DNA of 64,000 nucleotides from Gamsiella multidivaricata (Eukaryota; Mortierellomycota; Mortierellomycetes; Mortierellales; Mortierellaceae), in assembly GCF_025024155.1 (NCBI RefSeq), contig NW_026251776.1:62001-126000 (forward strand), written 5' to 3'. The translations under genes were made by a program, and so were the position numbers. Each line of letters starts with the position of its first letter. Position 1 is the first letter of the stretch. Shown here piece by piece: positions 1 to 11,598 of this stretch. A model generated the notes under the pieces. That model was not told the DNA's origin and did no database searches. It saw only the letters and a list, made by a program, of their open reading frames with translations.

Positions 1-213
1 TTTACAAACCTACTTTCGCACGACGATGTGCGCCGGCCTGCCCGTGACGTCCATTTGGCTCAAGGATCGAATCTCCCCTGTCTCCCCTTCCAGCCCAGCT
101 CTTACGCTTTAAACTTTTTCTCCCATTGCCTTGACGACCATTCCCATTCCTCCCCATTTTCGCCTCTCCATCACTTTTCATTTTTACGACCCGACTCTGA
201 AGGAACACGTCCA
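1..213. promoter_or_regulatory. 5' flank of the TBC1D5-like gene
   Basis: This is the upstream region of the first gene. It is rich in C and T on the + strand (about 65-185), as seen before many start codons in this window. No separate gene is visible. The window edge may cut off more distal promoter. Confidence 0.4.
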
Positions 214-3200
214 ATGAATACCATCAAAGGAGCCCGGTACGCTACACTGTCACACTCCACATTCGTGCCTGGGTCCAAGTACCTGCTAGTGTCAAGACCC
301 CTGTACTCATTGCCAGTTACTTCACACGACCCTGTTCCTGTCTCGCTAGGCTAAAGTGGACTGAGGTGTTTGAGGATCCGAACCTCACTTTAGAGTCATT
401 GAAAGCTAGGGCTGTCTCGCAACACTCAAACCTAGGCATTGATGGTATCCGGTCTGTATGCTGGAAGGTAAATTACAGCGCATCAAACTTCTCTCGTTCC
501 TATCTTGCGCGTACTGTCGCGTAACAACGTCCTAATTTCATCTATCCGTTATAGGTGTATCTGTCATGCTTACCCTCGGTAGAGATCTCAACTTGGCCAT
601 TTGCCATGACCAAAGAACGCGAGCGATACGTGGAACTGAGAAAGAAATATATCCGAGCAGTTGGGAGCGACAATGGACCTGAGCCAGACCTGGAAGTCAA
701 CAACCCACTCAGTCTGGCTGAGGACAGTCCCTGGCAACAGTTCTTTGTCGATTCGGAGCTACGAAAAATCATAAAACAGGACGTAGAGAGAACGTATGTT
801 GCTAATCAAGCATTCAGCTGGGATTATCATCCGAAGATATGCATAGTAGCAGCTCGTTTATATTAACTCTGCGATATCTCATGTATCGCGACTTGATAGA
901 CTCCCGGACAATGACTACTTTCGATCAGAAAAGGTGCAGGAGCAACTGAACGACATTTTATTCATCTACTGCAAGATCAACCACGACGTTTCTTATCGCC
1001 AGGGGATGCATGAATTGGTGGCCCATATTCTTTGGGTAGTTTCCTCTGAGAGTTTGGACGTCAATGCTGAGCCGGGTGTTTCTTCGTAAGTGCTCAAGGG
1101 TTGTAGCCTATTGAACGAGTGCTTTGAATGCAAGTGGCAAGACACTTGGCTGACAACTTGACCTGTATAGGGACTCGACATTGGACGTCATGAAAAGCGT
1201 TTTGGACTCGAGTTATATTGAGCACGATACGTTTGCTCTATTCTCAAGTTTGATGCGTCATGCGAAGCCTTGGTATGAATTCAGCGATGAAAGAACGTCC
1301 AGCAGAAGACCCAAGGTTCGTTGTTCGTGCATTACGACTGAAGGCATCTGTTCACAGCTTCCTATTTAGTACCATTCCATTGTGTAACATTTATGTTTTG
1401 CTGCTTCCACGAAACAGCCTACTTCAGCCAGTCACACCCAGCCCTTTGGCAAGCAAGAAACACCAGAGGTAGGCAATGGGAACTACAAAGCGTGTCTAAA
1501 CAATCTCAATATACAGGGCTTCTACGAATATTAACATGGCCTGCTTTCGCTATTGACCTCAGCCTCCACCAGGAAAGCAGACGCCTGTCATTGAATGGTC
1601 GATGAATATATTTCGATACCTGGAAAGAGTCGACAATCAGCTATACCTCCACTTGAAGAGCCTTGACATCCAGCCGCAGCTATTTGGAATGTAAGTGAGA
1701 TGCGCTACTCGCGTAATAGGCCCACAGGAGGGAGCAAATTTTTGACCGGCAATGTTCTATTTTATTTTATAGCCGCTGGTTCCGGTTGCTCTTTGGAAGA
1801 GAGTTTCCTATGGATGACGCCTTAAGCCTGTGGGATGGTATTTTTGCAAAGGATCCCAGTCTCAAAATTTGCATCTTTATTGGGTTGGCGATGCTGCTGA
1901 GGATCCGCGACGAGCTGCTGGAGGAGGAAGATTTCGCTGTGTGCTTGCACAAGCTGATGAGATATCCGCCCGTCAAGGACGTGCAGCTATTCATTCCTCA
2001 GGCGGTGACCCTTCAAAAGGACCCAAATTCTTCCGGAGGTCTTGAGATCATCAGGCAGAACAGTGCACTTTCAGGAAAACCGCTTCCACCGCTGCCATCG
2101 CCGGGATCAGAAGCAGAGCACGGCACGCAATATCAGAACCAGTCGCAACAGCATCCTCGCGACGGATCGCCCTCGCCATACTCGCGACAGCAGCAGTATA
2201 GTCAACAGGGTCAGCAGTATGATCGGACAAAAAATCAAATTCTGGGATTCTCAAGCAATGGTGTCCTCAGTCAGCATCTGCCACCAGCTGCATTGGACGC
2301 AATAAAGCCTGTCGCGGAGGGGTTTGTGCATGTAACGAAGAATGTTTTGGAGAGCAAAGGAGGGGCCGCTTTGAATAAGGCGATCCATGACATGAAGGTA
2401 AGCGACGGACGGGAGTGGCTGAACTCTTCTTGATTCTGTTAAATGAAAGAAAGAGCAATCCTTTGCGAAGTGTGTGTTTTTTATATTTTATTTTTATTTG
2501 ATGTAGAAAAATACTCAGTCATATATCAGGAAAGCCAATACTCCTACTCCACCACCATTGGCTGCCAACTTCCCACCTATGTTTGATCAAGCGATCTCAT
2601 CCAGTAGCAGGGTGGTTGCGTCAACTCAGCCAGCGCCTGTTACTCACAAGAACCAGAGCAGTAACAACACGGCCATTGATCCCGACAAACAAGTCCAGTT
2701 ACAATTGGGCCAGATTGTAGCTAAAGCACTGGTCATTTTGGAGTCTGAGTACATCTCGCCATCAAACAACAACGATTCCAGCAAAAGCAAGGAGCACATG
2801 TCTAGCAACGGCAAATCGCCTTCCAAAGCGGCATCGGCTGCATTTTCGGGCCTGGAACACGTTCGTGATATTCTGCTAGGTCTCTCCAAGGATCTCGACC
2901 CTCTCGTTATTGAGTCTGGAATGTTGGAGAAGTCTGGTCAAGTCAGCAGCGATGCTGGAACTCGGGATACAACTCAATCTACAGCAAAACCAGCTCATTT
3001 TGCACCTAAACCATCGCTGGATCCACAGAATGCAGGAACACCGCCGCAGCGGAAACCACCCAATGCTACGATAGCGACAACTAAGAGCAATTCCCCAAGC
3101 CCAGTCAGGATAGGAAGTCCTGTACGGTCCACCCATGATGGCACAAATGAGGGACGAGCACAGTCTCGAGCATCGAGTCAGACCAGTGAGGTTCAAGGAC

Positions 3201-3784
3201 ATAGCGGTCATGAATACGGCGTCGATATCCATACGTCTTCAGTAACGCCTCCAATCTCTGAGCCGTATGTGCCCACCCCGGTACCGCGTATACCCACACC
3301 AAAGCCGTTCTCCTTTGACGATCTCATCGAGGACACGAAGACGAAGCCAGCAAGATCGTCATCACCATCATTATCGGACTCAAGGGGAACAGGTTCATCT
3401 ACATCGACGTCCAAGGTGAAGTCACCGCGATCCTCGTTAGCAAACTCTCAGTTTAGCTGGATGCTGAATGATGATGGCGGTATTAGTTCAGCGACCGGGG
3501 CGTCAGCAGTAGGAGGAATACATTCTTCGTCATCGTCGTCCTTATCGTCCATAAACAAGCCAGGAGCCGGATCTGAAGCAGGTGCTGTTGGCGGGGGTGG
3601 TTCGGGATCGCGACCTTCAGTAGATATCTTTTTACCCTCATCTTCAAAGTCGCGCATGAAGATTGATCCTCTTGCAGGCGCCGTTAGCAAACGCAGTGGG
3701 TCTGGATCGTCAGTAACAGAGTCAGGAATGGTGTCTGTAGCAAGCCAGCAGCTATCGGAGGATGATCCATTGCGGACCAAATAA
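214..3784 (+). CDS. TBC1D5-like Rab GTPase-activating protein
   Basis: This predicted GTPase-activating protein for Rab GTPases acts, in animals, on Rab7 with retromer at endosomes. The start is set at ATG 214, whose short exon (214-236) splices in frame to 350-467. Further exons are 555-793, 900-1085, a block from 1171, 1773-2397 and 2507-3784. The translation follows TBC1D5 closely: the GIRSVCWK entry motif, IxxDxxRT arginine finger (IKQDVERT), YRQGMHEL glutamine finger, and LRW/IRW-FRLLFGREFP near the domain end. The junctions between about 1316 and 1582 were not resolved; the piece ending GFYEY and the one starting TPVIEW must be linked by one or two introns. The C-terminal 400 residues are Ser/Pro-rich and low complexity, with no recognised domain. 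The family call is firm; exact exon ends in the middle are not. Confidence 0.88.
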
Positions 3785-4192
3785 ACTCGCGACGCGTGAC
3801 GTCATATCCATGCTCGTGGAGGCTGGATGCTTGGAGTCAAGCAGTGCAAGTAAAAGGAAACATTCCCCTGACATCTCAAGTGACCACAGGACAAATTGCC
3901 AGCGAGAATGAGCTGGAGGGCCTAAAAAACCTTGGGTGGTCGCACAAAAGAGCGAGCAAACAAGGAGGACGAGGGCAGGAGGACGAGGCCGGGAGAGGAA
4001 TCGCTCATCCTCATCGCTAAAAAAGCTCCGCTCATTCCTTTCTTCCTTACTTCTTTGCTTCCCTCCTTCCACGCTTCTTCCCCTCCTTTGTAGTGTTACT
4101 CATCCAACATTCAGTGTATTATCGTATCCTTTGATTTTCTACCGTAGCTATCGCTTCATAGATATCTGTTTATATAAACAAGACGACACAAA
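3785..4192. promoter_or_regulatory. Spacer and promoter upstream of exportin-7
   Basis: A 408-bp gap between two same-strand genes. It ends in a TC-rich tract (about 4030-4090), then a TATATAA sequence (about 4171-4177) only some 20 nt before the ATG at 4193. That is closer than usual for a TATA box driving this start, so it may just be AT-rich leader. No coding potential seen. Confidence 0.4.
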
Positions 4193-7100
4193 ATGATGGC
4201 CGCTACACTCGACCTCCACTCGCTGGAGCAATACTGCGAGACTCTGTACAATCCCACGAGTCAGGCCAGTCGCATCCAGGTCGAATCGCTCCTCAACTAC
4301 CATTTCCCCACCTTCTCGTCTCTCACGACCTCTACAGCTGCCACAGCCGCATTATCCGGGGCCGATGATGACGCACTCGCCAAGGGCCACAGCCCGTCTA
4401 TCAATACCCCGATCGAGTCCGCACTTTTTTGTCGAGGATTGCTCGAAAGCACCAAGAATCCATATGCCCTCATGCAAGTGATACTTTTACTACTCCCTTC
4501 ACATTTTCACACTTTTTATTTTTCTTGCGCTTCATCTTTCTTCGTTTTTTTTTAAAGAGAATCGACTGTTAGTAATTGGGGTGGTGGGGGTGGGACCCAA
4601 AGACGACCTTGTTTTTAAAGTTTCAAGTCAATTTTATGGAGAACAAATCATGGTCCGGGTGGATGGCAGGATGACCTCCTCTCGAGCTTATGAGAGGGTG
4701 GCGAGAGCCCTGCTCCTCGCTTTTTCACGTTTTTAAATAGGTCGTTGATGGCATATTGCCTGGCTGTGCGATATCGGGCATGTACTATGCAACATGCAGC
4801 TACGCAGCTATGCAGATGGAGTCCTCTTTTCTGAAGAATGGGGAGATCACTGTCACCTGTGCTCCCTTTTTTTTTTTTTTTTTTTTTTCAAGCTTTCCCG
4901 CTTGTCTTTCTTTTTGGGAGGACAAAAAGGATCTGCGGTAAACAGAGGACTGCAAGTCCTTGGAGGACGGAGGGGTCATTTGACTTGCCTGAAAATTAAT
5001 CATATCAGGGAGGGATGCCGTTTTGTTCAGGAAGATCCTACAGGGGAGCTGTGGGTCCACGTGTCATCGGGCCATCTCTGGAAGCCAGAGGCGAAGAGGG
5101 GGGAATGGGAAGGAGTGTTTGTTCAAGAAAAAGAAAAAAAAAACTGGGCGTTTGTCCTCTTCGGCACTGACTAACATGCCAAAAATTATCTCCTGTGCAT
5201 CTTTTTTTGGTCGCTCCGTGCGTGGCCTGTTTCGGTCTGAAATAGGTTTGCGACCACACGATTGAAGAACCTGGTCGAGGATCACTTCACCACATTCACA
5301 ACTCCCGAACAGCTTGGACTCCGTATGTACCCATGATGTTCCCGCTATTTGCTTCGTTGTCCTGTCTGTTTTTGAATCATCGGTCCTTGGCCAGAGCACA
5401 ATATGCGGTCGAGTAGCAGAATGCGACTATCGATTATCGACTATCGACTATCTCAGCAAAACACTTCAATCATGGGACACAGTTATCGACCTCAGAATAT
5501 GAGTCCAAACAAGGGACGCGCAAAGGAAGCGGTAGGATCGGTGGACTACCTGACGCTCTGGCACTGACGAACGAGAGGGATTTGCTCCCAGGACCTGACT
5601 CTGTTATCATTCAGGACACATTCGGCAAAAAGCAACAGCGGAGGAGTGATAATCAAAGGAGAATCTTGCCTGATGAGGCACATGAACGCGGGCGTTTGGC
5701 ACATGTGATGGTCTAATCTGTGCTCCTTGTCCTTCTTATTCCTTCTTATGCTTTGCGGCATTGATTTGCATAGGCACATTTGTTCTCCGCTACATCTACC
5801 AGAACCCGAATGCACCGTCGTTCATCATCACGGCACAAGCACAACTTTTCGCTATCATTACAAAGCTCGGCTGGATCGAGAATGAAGAGTTCCGTGCGCT
5901 TGTTGACCAAATCCAGGTGTTTTTTCAGGTATGCAACAATGCGCGCAATTTTTGGTGGCAAACGATGTTGAATGGCGAGGAATATGGGCACAGGTGCAAC
6001 TATGTGTCCATGGCAATCAACTAACGAGCATCTTATTTATACATAGCCTGGGGCTACCATCATCTACCGCGCCATTGGTATGGGACTCTTGAATGCTGTT
6101 GTGACCGAGATGAATACACCCAGCAGTCGGCACGCGGCAAAGTACCGCAAGATCGCAGTCAACTTTCGGGACGTACAGCTGCTCCCAATCTTCCAGTTTG
6201 CATTTTCAATGCTGCAGACTGCCATGCAGATGTCAGGTATACAAGCCATCATCACTCATTTTAGGTCTATGTAAAACAGCTTCCTCTGTGACCTCCTCTG
6301 ATACTGTGCGCTGATTGTTCTCTGGAGAAATAGATCCCAATGCAGCAAAGTTTACAGAATCAATATTGGTGTTGATGAGAACGTGCCTCATGTTCGACTT
6401 TATCGGCACTTCTCCAGACGAATCTTCAGACGATGTCGGAAGCATTCAAGCGCCAACAACATGGAGATCTATCTTTGAGGAGTCAGGATATTTGGATGTC
6501 CTGTGGGAGTGCTGGAAAAAGTTTTCCGGTCAAAACTCGGTCCTTGTGATGGAATCGCTCTCACAGGCTGCTTCGATTCGCCGGTCATTGTTTTCTAACG
6601 ATGACGCCCGCAATACCTATATTCACCACATCATGCGCGAGACGGTCTTTACATTAAAGACAGGCGCTGGACAGAACAAACTACAGGACATCGGCAACTT
6701 CAATGAGTTTTGCAGAATGCTGTCAAAATTCAGGAGCACCTTTCAACTATCGGAAATCTGTGAGTACAAGGACTTTGAGCAGTGGATCACGCTGGTTGGA
6801 GAGTTTACGTCGCGCGGGTTTCATTCGTGGAAGGTATGCTGGGCTATCGGGATACCTTCGTTGCTGACGAGTGGAATAATCAACTCAGCATGGTCAACGC
6901 AGGGAGCGAGTGAATACTGAATCTCGTCTGCACATACATTTACATTTTTAGTGGTCACCAAACAGTGTCCCGTACTTATTGACTTTCTGGAGTAAGATGG
7001 TATCATCCCTGACCTCTACGAAGCAGGCAACGCAAGAGTATATCCAACGAATCACAGTGGATCTTTCGCGCGCCTACCTGAAGAGCCGTCTGGAGTGTGC

Positions 7101-10100
7101 TCAAGCTGCCATAGATGGCGAAGTCGATGGTAAACCAAAGGAAAAAAAAACACGCTGACCTGATTGGGACTTAGGACTTGTATAGAATTACCTTAGAATA
7201 TTGACATCGTACACATCCTTTGTGCATGAGATAGATCCTCTAGAGTCCGAGGAGGAATTGGTGTCAACGCTGGAGACGTATGCAACTGTAGCAAGGTCCA
7301 AATACATCGAGTCTGGACAGTATGTCGTAGTCGAGTTTAAGGACCTGACTAAGAAGCACCGAGAGTTAATTCAGAGGGCCTCTGCAGTCACTACATCTCC
7401 ATCTCTTGGCTCGAGCGAGATTAAAGAGCAACTACTGGTCGTGGAAATGCAGCTGACGTGGATGATATACATCATCGCCGCTCTTATCGGCGGCAGGATT
7501 GTAAGTGTTATATCTTCGCCTATGCTTTATATCAAAGTAACCGCTGGCGACAATACGCTAACGCGCACCGTTTATCATTTTCTTGTTGGCAAAAAAAAAA
7601 AAATGGCTATCGATGCTAGTCTTACCAAAGCACGTCAGAGCAGGATCAGATGGATGGAGAGATGGCGAGTGAGGTGCTTGGATTTATTCACCATCTTCAA
7701 GTATGGTCCTCCCAACGCCCCTTGTTCATCGCCTCTCCAGATGCACACCTTTATGTGCAATCCGCGATCATATACTTTTACACCCAGTTCCGCAGCTCAT
7801 ACATTGGCGAGGAGGCTTCCAAGTCAGTCAAGGTATACACCCTCTTGGGCGAGCGATGGGGACTCAATAGTCCAAACCAGGTGCTGGATGTGATCATGAA
7901 CTCGTCGCTTGGCAACCTACGTTCAAGCGGTGATCCAGAGTGGAGAAAACAAGAGGATCGGCTAGTCGTACGCACGCTTCGTCTATATACACAGCTCGCC
8001 TCAGGGTATGTGTGAGGGCATTGATGGTCAGACGATGGCAATGAGGGGTTCATCCTTGGCCGCAAGACGTGAACTAACTCGTCTCTGAATGCTGACAATA
8101 GGTATAGTTCCGTGAAGCATATCCGCAAACTGGATACCATGAAGGCACTGCTTAAGAACCATACCTCGAGCGATTTCAGGTTCTTGGATCCAACAACCAA
8201 AGCCTCAGACAAAACACTGGCACGCTGTCGAATGGACTATTATACCATGCTATCCAGGGTACTGTTTGCGGAAGACAATGTGGAAGCGGACTTTTGGCGG
8301 TTTGTCAAACCATGGGAGCTCACGCTGGATCAAGTGACCTTGGCGTTTGAGGGCAGCAGTGAGCTTGGCGAAGAGGATATTCGGGTAAGTATGGTCGGAG
8401 CAAATTGATTTCGCTTCATGCGACATGATGTTGACCAAAACGAGTTGCCTAATTTTCATTTATATTTCGGCTACAGCTCATCCTACTCGGAATATTTAGA
8501 GACTTGCGAGGATTCGTCTCGAGTATTACGAACCGGAAACAATACAACCTATTCTTCGATTGGTTCTATCCAGCGTACACGCCGATCGTTGTACGTGCTA
8601 TTGAGATATGGCCTCATAATGAGCTTGGCATTGCAATTATGCGGTTCTGGAACGAGTTTGCAAGCAACAAGAGCAGCCGTGTCGCGTTCGAAAGCAGCAG
8701 CCCCAATGGCATCTTGCTCTTCCGAGTGACGAGGTACAAACGCCATCATTGTGGTATCGTTTTATGCCAAAAAAAAAGTTGCACCATAACACACTAACCA
8801 CTGCCTGACTTTCTGATGAATAGTAATATCCTTTACACATATGGTCAAAACCTTTTGAACCGGCCATTGTCCAACTCGGACGCCCGATGGTCTGAAAAGT
8901 AAGCTAATTATCTTATTATATGGCTATGGTATTTTTCGCAGTCGAAGTTCTGTGCTGAACATGAAGTTCACTCTGCGAACAATAGGTATAAGGGTATCAT
9001 GCTGTATTTCAATGTTCTCTCCGCTTCCCTTTCTGGAAAGTATGCCAACTTTGGCGTGTTTAAACTCTATGGTGACAAGGCATTGGATCAAGCCCTGGAA
9101 GTGTTCTTCTCGTTAATGCTGGCCATCCCGGTCGGGGACATGATTGTAAGAAGCGCGGTCGTCTTTGTTCATTCAGAGTTATTTGTAAAAAAATCTGGTT
9201 CCTAACCAGGCCTTCTGTCGTTGTATGGTGATAGTCCTTCCCAAAGCTTGCACATGCTTACTACAGCGTGATTGATGTCTTTGCGAGTGAACATATGACC
9301 GGTTTACCTATGATGCCTCAACCTGTTCTGGACTACATGTTCCGGACCTTTGGAGAGATCATTCTGCCTGAAACACCTGATACGCTCTGCTGCACCATGG
9401 CATGCTCAGCTATCGACAAGGTCTGCACGTTTGTCTTGAATTGGATGCTCAAGGACAAGATCAGGAAGGATGAGGATCAGGATGAGCCCATTAGCAACGG
9501 ATCACCCGACCCAGGTGGACGTGCACGCCTTAACTCTGCTGGCAGCGGTAGCAACAGCCAACGAAGTAGTGTTGATATTTCACGAGGACCACCTAACTCG
9601 AACGGCCGACCGGTGTCGAGGCGTCGTCAACAGCAGCAACAACAGCAGCAAGAGACACACTGGCTGGTTGAGTATTTGATGTCGAACAAAAATGTTCTGA
9701 GCTATCTGTTCCAGATCATCTTCCAAGTGGTTGCCTTCGAGAACAGAAGCAACTACTGGAGTTTGAGCCGACCACTGTTGGGGCTGGTCCTGTTGAATCG
9801 CGATTTCTATGTGGAATACACCAACAACTTTGTACAAAGCCAGCTCCCCGATCGTCAGGAACAGGTTCAGACGGCTGTCAACGCGGTAGGTTTCCATTAA
9901 TGCACTGCGCGCTTACGATATACTTTATTTTTTGTTCCTGAACGCGTTTTTCTCATGGTTCTTTTATTTGTTTGTATAGCTCATGGAGGGCATTGAATGC
10001 AACTTGACTAGCCTCAACCGCGACCGTTTTACCCAGAATATCACTACCTTCCGACGAGAGTGCATGCAAATGACGCTCATGACCGCCAGTCCTTCCTCTT

Positions 10101-10123
10101 CAGAGGACAGTGGAATGGTGTGA
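4193..10123 (+). CDS. XPO7: Exportin-7 (RanBP16-type importin-beta family nuclear transport receptor)
   Basis: This is a karyopherin that binds Ran-GTP and carries proteins across the nuclear pore. Many exons translate into stepwise matches to exportin-7: LEQYCETLYNP at the N-terminus, the ITKLGW and FDFIGTSPDESSDD blocks, ASIRRSL, a region matching the IIGAVIGGR segment, SSVKHIRKLD, LRGFVSSI, FESSSPNGILLF, NFGVFKLYGDKALD, SRPLLGLVLLN, and MEGIECNL followed by NRDRFTQNITTFRRE at the end. Length is near the family norm of about 1,090 residues. Clear exons are 4193-4473, 5246-5322 and 5774-5928. Intron 1 is 772 nt with a GC donor, and intron 2 is 451 nt; later introns are the usual short kind. 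The junction around 7130-7190 was not resolved cleanly. A short Gln run lies near 9630-9650, in a loop absent from animal proteins. The family call is very secure. Confidence 0.93.
4474..5245 (+). other. Exportin-7 intron 1, GC-AG type, 772 nt
   Basis: Exon 1 ends ...CTCAT and the intron opens GCAAGT, the standard GC-AG donor consensus. The acceptor is AATAG before GTTTGCG. Splicing there rebuilds Met-Phe-Ala-Thr-Thr-Arg-Leu in frame and matches exportin-7. The nearby GT at 4478 would shift the frame. The intron is about ten times the local norm and holds a long T run near 4866-4888. No gene is visible inside. Confidence 0.75.
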
Positions 10124-11176
10124 AAGGGCTCTTTCCCTTGGGAAATGGCGATCAATTCCGTTTGAACATCTCCTGCTCTTTCTTTGTTTTTTGTAATGTA
10201 TTAACTTAGTTTTCTGTAGTCCTTATGTATGCATTCTTTTCGTGGATTGTTGTTCAACTGTTCACAACTGTTCGCGCTTTATTTCGTGATATGTTGCATG
10301 TAGAATGATCTCATTCTATCCACACCCATTATTGTAAAAGCGTCACTATTCACTCTCAAAAACTACTTCCCATCTTCTTAATAAATCATCTTCAACCCTT
10401 ACTGAGCTTTTTACTCAATTCAGCAATTTCTATTTCTCGCGCGCGACTTCTTCACCTGTCACTCCGATGGTAGCTGATCAGCTCAGCCGAGACATCCTAG
10501 TACCATTTGCGAAAGTTCAGATAATATCCAGGTCAAGTTGCGTTTCTGCATGGAAGAGGCCAAGGGCGAGGATGGGGTAAAATTATTTTTTTCACGAACG
10601 CCTCATGGGACGAAATACGAGTAAACGTCCTGAAGTTTTGCTCCTATGCTCTTACGGGATGAAGCCGTTATAATTAAAGATAGCTAATGCCGATCCTAGC
10701 AGGGGTCCCTTGGGCCCACCGAGCGTACCGATGCAGAGCAGCCCATCCATCCTTGCCGGTCTCATCTACGAAACACCAACTGTTTGGAATAGACCACCCC
10801 GTGGGCTCGAGTGTGCAATATCTTTCTTGGGAGATCAAAGTCGTGGCAGGAGGCGGGGATCTGCAGACTGATGCCTCTGAGGTATTCGTTACATTTGGGA
10901 AGGCCGTTCTTTCAGTGAGGTGCTAGTTAATGGACTGTTTGTGACCGATTGAAAGGTTCTGCTGCCTTCATCTCTTTAGCAGCTATGGTCTCAAATGTAA
11001 CGGTACATTGTGAATGCTTATTTTTCTATTGAGCAAATGCTGGCTCTAATCTGTACGTAGGGAACGCGAGAAGAAGGGTGAAAGAAGGGTGAAGAGATAT
11101 CAAAGCAATCAATGGGCAAAAAAAAAGCCGTGTAAAGCCGTGTAAAGCCATGCAACACGTGCTTGTAGGTTGCCTA
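10124..11176. other. Intergenic, 3' flanks of exportin-7 and palC
   Basis: AT-rich spacer between convergent genes. It carries a short direct repeat at about 11128-11155 (AAAGCCGTGT unit about two and a half times) just outside the inverted-repeat element. An open stretch at 10687-10926 has no recognisable product and no splice support, so it is not called a gene. Confidence 0.4.
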
Positions 11177-11530
11177 CAGTCCTTTTTGTGAAATAGCCGA
11201 ACTTTCATAGTAAAAGTTGGGCTATTTCGACTGAATTGAAATACATACACGAGGCTATTCATTTTTTGTGATGGCTGAAATACGTTATTTCCCTGCAATC
11301 TTTACGCTCATGACTACATCAAAACGCGTGTCATTCTCACTCTCACTTTGCTTGGAGATGAGAACGCGAGCTACCGAAAAACAGCACGGTACTTGATTCG
11401 TAGAAATAAACTCATCATGTGACCTCTTAAATTCTTGCAAAAAAATGAATAGCCTCGTGTATATATTTCATTTCAGTCGAAATAGCCCAACTTTTACTAT
11501 GAAAGTTCGGCTATTTCACAAAAAGGACTG
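11177..11530. mobile_element. Miniature inverted-repeat element (MITE) with TA flanks
   Basis: A 354-bp non-coding element with inverted arms of about 97 nt (left roughly 11177-11273, right roughly 11434-11530) differing at only a few positions. The ends read CAGTCC... and ...GGACTG, and a TA dinucleotide sits directly outside each end (11175-11176 and 11531-11532). CAGT ends plus a TA target duplication are the hallmark of Tc1/mariner-type elements, so this looks like a non-autonomous derivative. Within each arm, GAAATAGCCGAACTTT and AAAAGTTGGGCTATTTC form a second palindrome. The roughly 160-nt centre codes for nothing recognised. The element lies between the 3' ends of two convergent genes. 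Confidence 0.8.
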
Positions 11531-11598
11531 TAGGATATTATATCAACTGAATATTCTACTGTCAAAACGTTTATTGAATGCTGCTCGAGTATTTAGCT

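Noticed and set aside
28..354. 108-codon frame at the left edge
   Set aside because: It runs through the CT-rich flank and the first intron of the TBC gene; the true exon 1 starts at ATG 214 and splices at 236/350.
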